This document shows, in pieces, positions 5,855 to 9,548 of a DNA stretch of 9,548 nucleotides; within the stretch, counting starts at the first letter, position 1; each line of letters begins with the position of its first letter. The notes beneath the pieces were generated by a model. That model made no database searches. It was not told the DNA's origin and saw only the letters and a program-made list of their open reading frames with translations. The stretch comes from Leucothrix mucor (GTDB taxonomy: Bacteria > Pseudomonadota > Gammaproteobacteria > Thiotrichales > Thiotrichaceae). The stretch covers positions 1-9,548 of the forward strand of contig DQUJ01000213.1 in NCBI GenBank assembly GCA_015662325.1, given 5' to 3'. Both the position numbers and the translations under genes were made by a program.

Positions 5855-5893
5855 TTTATCTTATTATCTACCTGTTAAACTAATCTACTTCGA

Positions 5894-8491
5894 TCATGCC
5901 GCGACTACAGGAATATCCTTGATTTTACTTTCACCCTGTTTCGCAGCTTGTTGATAGTACTTTATTTCATGGAAATTAAGATAGCGGTAAATTTCGCCCG
6001 ACATGGTATCAAGTTCTTTCGCATATTGCATGTATTCTTCTTTCGTTGGTATTTTCCCCAACAATGCAGAAACAGATGCCAACTCTGCAGATGATAAATA
6101 AACATCCGCGCCATCACCTAAACGATTCGGGAAGTTACGCGTAGAAGTAGACACCACGGTTGATTTAGCCGCGACTCGCGCTTGATTGCCCATACATAAT
6201 GAACAACCTGGCATTTCGGTACGCGCGCCCGCACGTCCGAAGATACTGTAATAGCCTTCTTCCATTAATTGCTGTTCGTCCATTTTAGTAGGAGGCACAA
6301 TCCACATGCGCGTCGGCACGGTTTTTCCTGCACTTTCGAGTAGCTTACCTGCGGCACGGAAGTGACCGATATTAGTCATACACGATCCTAAAAAGACTTC
6401 ATCTACTTTAACCCCAGCAACATCCGACAAAGTTTTCACATCATCCGGATCATTCGGGCACGCCAACAATGGCTCGGTGATTTCATCCATATTAATTTCA
6501 ATAATCTCTGCATATTCTGCGTCTGCATCAGGCTCTAAAAGCTCTGGATTATCCAACCAATTTTGCATCGATTCTATACGTCTTGCGATGGTACGTTCAT
6601 CCCCATAACCTTCAGAAATCATCCATTTAAGCATGGTTACATTAGAGCTTAAATATTCGGTGATCGGCTCTTTACCTAATCTAATCGTACAGCCTGAAGC
6701 TGAACGCTCAGCCGAGGCATCAGATAATTCAAATGCTTGTTCTACTTTTAAGTCTGGCAACCCTTCAATCTCTAGAATTTTGCCCGAATAAATATTCACT
6801 TTCCCTTTCTTTTCAACTGTTAACAAGCCTTTTTGAATAGCGGCATAAGGAATAGCATTGACTAAATCACGCAACGTTATACCTGGCTGCATTGTTCCAC
6901 TAAAACGAACCAATACCGATTCAGGCATATCAAGAGGCATCACACCCGTAGCTGCGGCAAAGGCAACTAAACCAGAGCCTGCAGGGAATGAAATCCCTAT
7001 TGGAAAACGCGTATGCGAATCGCCGCCTGTGCCCACTGTATCGGGTAATAACATACGATTAAGCCATGAATGAATAATGCCATCACCCGCTCGCAAAGAT
7101 ACGCCGCCGCGATTCATAATAAAATCAGGTAACGTGTGTTGTGTATCAATATCCACAGGACGAGGATACGCCGCCGTATGACAAAAAGATTGCATGGTTA
7201 AATCTGCCGAAAAACCCAAACAGGCTAAATCTTTAAGTTCATCACGCGTCATCGGCCCTGTGGTATCTTGCGAACCTACCGTGGTCATTTTTGGCTCACA
7301 ATATTGCCCTGGACGAACGCCATCCAAACCACAGGCTTTACCTACTATTTTTTGCGCTAAGGTATACCCTTTTGTTGATGATTCAGGCTCATCTGGTTTC
7401 GCAAATAAATCCGTTGCGGGTAAACCCAAAGCTTCCCGTGCGCGCTCGGTTAAACCACGACCAATGATTAACGGAATACGCCCACCTGCCTGTACTTCGT
7501 CAACCAATACGGCTGTATTAAGCTCAAACGTTGCAATCACATCATCTGTGTCGTGGCGTTTGACAACCCCTTCAAACGGAAAAACATCAACCACATCGCC
7601 CATTTCCATTTTGGAAACATCCATTTCTATCGGCAATGCACCTGCATCTTCCATCGTATTAAAAAAGATCGGCGCAATCTTATTACCAAAACAATAGCCG
7701 CCGTCGCGTTTATTAGGAATAAACGGAATATCATTACCCATATGCCAAAGCACAGAATTGGTTGCTGACTTTCGCGATGATCCTGTCCCAACCACGTCCC
7801 CAACATAAGCGACAGGGAAGCCTTTTTGTTTGATTTCTTCCAAGGTCTTAAGTGGTGTTTCGGTAAAACCAGGGCGTGGCATAATCAACATTGCCAAGGC
7901 ATGCAATGGAATATCGGGGCGCGACCATGCATCGGGCGCGGGAGATAAATCATCGGTATTGGTTTCACCCGGTACTTTATAAACCGACACTGTGATTCTA
8001 TCGGCTAACGCAGGGCGCGAGGTAAACCATTCGGCATCTGCCCATGATTGTAAGATGTTACTGGCATGTTGATTACCGCCATCTGCCAATGCTTTAACAT
8101 CATGAAATGCATCAAACATTAATAACGTAAAAGACAGCGCTTTAACCGCTGTCGGTGCGAGCTCATCATCTTCCAAAGCATCAATTAATGGCTGGATATT
8201 ATAACCTCCCAACATTGTGCCTAATAATTCAACCGCTTCAACTTTACTAATTAAAGGAGACTGTGCCTCACCTTTTGTAATTGCCGCTAAAAAACCCGCT
8301 TTTACATAAGCCGCTTCATCAACGCCCGCAGGAACTCGGTTAGAAATTAAATCAATCAGGAAATCTTCTTCTCCCGCTGGCGGGTTTTCCATTAGTTTAA
8401 TAAGATCCGCCGTTTGTTGTGCATCTAACGGTTTTGGTACAATGCCTTGCTCGGCACGTTCTTCTACATGTTTCCTATAAGCTTCTAACAC
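5894..8491 (-). CDS. acnB: aconitate hydratase B (bifunctional aconitase / 2-methylisocitrate dehydratase)
   Basis: The protein has 865 residues, the same length as E. coli AcnB, and matches it from [13 protein letters not shown] to the last 20 or so residues. AcnB interconverts citrate and isocitrate in the TCA cycle via a [4Fe-4S] cluster, and usually also serves the methylcitrate cycle. Order: HEAT-like N-terminal domain (about 1-160), swivelling domain with [22 protein letters not shown] and [15 protein letters not shown], then the catalytic core with [13 protein letters not shown] and [13 protein letters not shown]. The cluster cysteines are C704 ([11 protein letters not shown]), C763 and C766 (PGCSLCMGN). 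A loop after HALAMLIM is about six residues shorter than in E. coli. Translation starts at GTG (8491) with an AAGGA site six bases upstream (8502-8498). The stop is TGA. The apo form of E. coli AcnB binds mRNA; whether this one does is unknown. Confidence 0.97.
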   Translation of the reverse strand: MLEAYRKHVEERAEQGIVPKPLDAQQTADLIKLMENPPAGEEDFLIDLISNRVPAGVDEAAYVKAGFLAAITKGEAQSPLISKVEAVELLGTMLGGYNIQPLIDALEDDELAPTAVKALSFTLLMFDAFHDVKALADGGNQHASNILQSWADAEWFTSRPALADRITVSVYKVPGETNTDDLSPAPDAWSRPDIPLHALAMLIMPRPGFTETPLKTLEEIKQKGFPVAYVGDVVGTGSSRKSATNSVLWHMGNDIPFIPNKRDGGYCFGNKIAPIFFNTMEDAGALPIEMDVSKMEMGDVVDVFPFEGVVKRHDTDDVIATFELNTAVLVDEVQAGGRIPLIIGRGLTERAREALGLPATDLFAKPDEPESSTKGYTLAQKIVGKACGLDGVRPGQYCEPKMTTVGSQDTTGPMTRDELKDLACLGFSADLTMQSFCHTAAYPRPVDIDTQHTLPDFIMNRGGVSLRAGDGIIHSWLNRMLLPDTVGTGGDSHTRFPIGISFPAGSGLVAFAAATGVMPLDMPESVLVRFSGTMQPGITLRDLVNAIPYAAIQKGLLTVEKKGKVNIYSGKILEIEGLPDLKVEQAFELSDASAERSASGCTIRLGKEPITEYLSSNVTMLKWMISEGYGDERTIARRIESMQNWLDNPELLEPDADAEYAEIIEINMDEITEPLLACPNDPDDVKTLSDVAGVKVDEVFLGSCMTNIGHFRAAGKLLESAGKTVPTRMWIVPPTKMDEQQLMEEGYYSIFGRAGARTEMPGCSLCMGNQARVAAKSTVVSTSTRNFPNRLGDGADVYLSSAELASVSALLGKIPTKEEYMQYAKELDTMSGEIYRYLNFHEIKYYQQAAKQGESKIKDIPVVAA

Positions 8492-8613
8492 GAGGATTCC
8501 TTTTAATAAGTTTTTTATTAACGTTTTCGTTTAAATAGGTGCAACTTGAAAAAAATAAATTAAGTACAACTATTTATGGCTATAACGTTCTATTGTACAA
8601 GATGAATAATTAA
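8492..8613. promoter_or_regulatory. divergent intergenic region between acnB and the PqiA-like gene
   Basis: The 122 AT-rich bases must hold the promoters of both divergent genes. I found no -35/-10 pair of good quality on either strand. It contains a perfect 8-bp palindrome, ttgtacaa (8593-8600), and a half-match gtacaa at 8564-8569, which could be a regulator site shared by both genes. The acnB ribosome site aagga is at 8502-8498. Confidence 0.35.
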
Positions 8614-9141
8614 ATGAAATCATTGATTAAAATATTTCCCAAGCAAGGCATTCTTATCAATCTGTTGCTGATGCTGGCATTGGCAACACTCGTGATTGGC
8701 GTTAGCGCACCTTTATTAACCCTAGAAAAAATGTATTTTTTTGAAAATACCATTTCCCTTTTTTCTACCATTACCGGTTTATTTGAACAAAAAGAATGGT
8801 TTTTATTTATTGTAATCGCTCTATTTAGCCTCTGCGTCCCCGTTATTAAAATTACCAGCCTACTGTTAATACTCAACCTTGAATACGCCAAGAACTCATT
8901 TTTAGACAAAGCCTTACATATTATTGAACTGGTGGGAAAATGGTCGATGTTAGATGTGTTTGTAGTCGCATTACTATTAGTCTCGGTGAAGTTAGGTGTA
9001 CTTGCAAAAGTCGATGTGCATTATGGATTAACGGTTTTTGCATCTTCAGTATTATTAAGTATGGGCTTAAGTTTTTGGATTCATAAATTATCTAAAGAGC
9101 GAATAAAGCTTGAATCTAACGAATCAAAATCGGTGTTATAA
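8614..9141 (+). CDS. stand-alone PqiA-domain inner-membrane protein
   Basis: The 175-residue protein has four predicted membrane segments (about 12-34, 62-87, 112-131 and 139-158). The motif VGKWSMLDVFVVALLLVSVKLG (107-128 region) is the most recognisable part of the paraquat-inducible protein A (PqiA) family, along with PVIKITSLLLI (76-86). Full-length E. coli PqiA carries two such domains with CxxC zinc ribbons and works with the MCE protein PqiB in envelope lipid transport. This protein is a single domain without the zinc-ribbon cysteines; its only cysteine is C74. No pqiB or other MCE gene is adjacent. It is divergent from acnB. The ribosome site is weak (aaga). The tail KERIKLESNESKSVL is polar and probably cytoplasmic. 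Confidence 0.82.
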   Translation: MKSLIKIFPKQGILINLLLMLALATLVIGVSAPLLTLEKMYFFENTISLFSTITGLFEQKEWFLFIVIALFSLCVPVIKITSLLLILNLEYAKNSFLDKALHIIELVGKWSMLDVFVVALLLVSVKLGVLAKVDVHYGLTVFASSVLLSMGLSFWIHKLSKERIKLESNESKSVL

Positions 9142-9151
9142 GGTGTTATAA
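9132..9151 (+). repeat. 10-bp tandem duplication across a stop codon
   Basis: The sequence ggtgttataa occurs twice in direct succession (9132-9141 and 9142-9151). The first copy ends exactly with the TAA stop of the PqiA-like gene. It is probably a recent slippage duplication and does not change the protein. Confidence 0.8.
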
Positions 9152-9169
9152 AGAGACTCTGCATACTTA

Positions 9170-9188
9170 AGAGAGCCTGATTAAGTCC
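9170..9188 (+). repeat. solo end copy of the 149-306 palindromic element
   Basis: The sequence agagagcctgattaagtcc matches the left end of the 149-306 element over 17 consecutive bases (gagagcctgattaagtc). It is also preceded by TA (9168-9169). Similarity beyond it is weak (ataaatt only). It lies about 28 bases after the PqiA-like stop codon. No inverted partner is found before the window ends. Confidence 0.6.
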
Positions 9189-9248
9189 CATAAATTCTGG
9201 CAACGTTATTGCTGAATCTCATTACAACCGCTCTTTTTTTCTACTACA

Positions 9249-9347
9249 ATGAATAGAAAGATGCCCTTTATCACTTATTTTTGTATTTTAATCTTATTCC
9301 TCGAATCATTAACAGTCACAACAAGGTATAAACTAAAGGATATATAA
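9249..9347 (+). CDS. possible 32-residue hydrophobic peptide (doubtful)
   Basis: The frame starts with ATG at 9249 and ends with TAA at 9347. The product would be MNRKMPF followed by a hydrophobic stretch (ITYFCILILFLESLTV) and a basic end (TRYKLKD), the pattern of a small single-pass membrane peptide. There is no ribosome site upstream (a T-run and ctactac precede it) and no known family. Such a frame could easily arise by chance in AT-rich DNA. Confidence 0.12.
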   Translation: MNRKMPFITYFCILILFLESLTVTTRYKLKDI

Positions 9348-9425
9348 TTATATAATCTTGATAACTGTATAAATTTTAACCGTTATGAGAATTCGGTTTT
9401 GTAATTTAGTAAACTATAGACTTTT

Positions 9426-9459
9426 AATATATGACTCACTACCCCATGAGCCATATATT
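9426..9459. repeat. 13-bp-arm inverted repeat in the gene-poor region
   Basis: Arms aatatatgactca (9426-9438) and tgagccatatatt (9447-9459) match at 12 of 13 positions around an 8-base loop. In a minus-strand RNA the one difference becomes a U-G wobble, so the stem is complete; in plus-strand RNA it is an A-C mismatch. No T-run follows on either side. Confidence 0.6.
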
Positions 9460-9548
9460 GAGTATCAAGAAAATTTTTATTAACTCATTTTGACAAAATC
9501 AGAATAAGCTAAGAAATACAATGGACCCCCGCTTCATGAAGAAATCCA

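Larger units (their letters stand above)
9142..9548. other. gene-poor, AT-rich 3' region of the window
   Basis: These roughly 400 bases hold no convincing gene. They contain a partial copy of the 149-306 element end (9170-9188), a perfect 14-bp AT palindrome tatataattatata (9341-9354), a larger inverted repeat (9426-9459), a very short hydrophobic reading frame (9249-9347) and a consensus-like ttgaca (9490-9495) without a good -10. The region ends in a small palindrome, cttcatgaag (9532-9541). The PqiA-like gene has no clear terminator here; a T7 run at 9233-9239 lacks a stable stem. Confidence 0.6.

Noticed and set aside
7194..7697. A 167-codon plus-strand frame inside acnB
   Set aside because: It lies antisense to a highly conserved part of aconitase B and its translation resembles no protein; it is a by-product of the real gene.
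8610..8909. A 99-codon minus-strand frame opposite the PqiA-like gene
   Set aside because: The plus-strand frame has clear PqiA-family motifs and membrane segments; the antisense product has none.
9231..9240. Terminator of the PqiA-like gene at the T7 run
   Set aside because: No stable GC stem precedes the T-run; only a distant aagag/ctctt pairing is possible.

Overview
The window looks like a chromosomal segment of a low-to-moderate GC gammaproteobacterium. The evidence is an 865-residue aconitase of the AcnB type that keeps the Escherichia coli length and domain order, a DEAD-box helicase that matches RhlB over its whole core, a bacterial GluRS and a canonical BolA. I cannot name the genus. 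Nothing resembling a complete transposase, phage module, CRISPR array, tRNA or rRNA is visible.

Layout: positions 1-180 hold the 3' end of an unrecognised plus-strand gene. Its last codons lie inside a 158-bp imperfect palindrome (149-306) flanked by TA, which looks like a miniature inverted-repeat element. A plus-strand bolA follows (401-706). BolA converges on a long minus-strand block, with a second, GC-rich palindrome (806-874) between the two 3' ends. Read in the direction of transcription (right to left), the minus block is acnB (8491-5894), a DUF4190-type membrane protein (5750-5430), a TSUP/TauE-SafE-like permease (5355-4603), a small outer-membrane beta-barrel protein (4473-3925), gltX (3783-2308) and rhlB (2234-927). 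It is not one operon. There is a palindrome between acnB and the DUF4190 gene, a terminator between the DUF4190 and permease genes, a strong sigma70-like promoter before the barrel gene, and two tandem terminators between the barrel gene and gltX. Divergent from acnB on the plus strand is a stand-alone PqiA-domain membrane protein (8614-9141). The last 400 bases are AT-rich and have no convincing gene. They hold a partial copy of the end sequence of the first palindromic element and other small repeats.

The genes are mostly housekeeping: TCA cycle (acnB), translation (gltX), RNA turnover (rhlB) and Fe-S/stress-related regulation (bolA), mixed with envelope proteins of less certain role. No new multi-gene system is evident. 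The observations most worth following are the small repeated DNA elements, especially the TA-flanked palindrome and its relative 9 kb away, and two short insertions plus an altered zinc ligand in GluRS.
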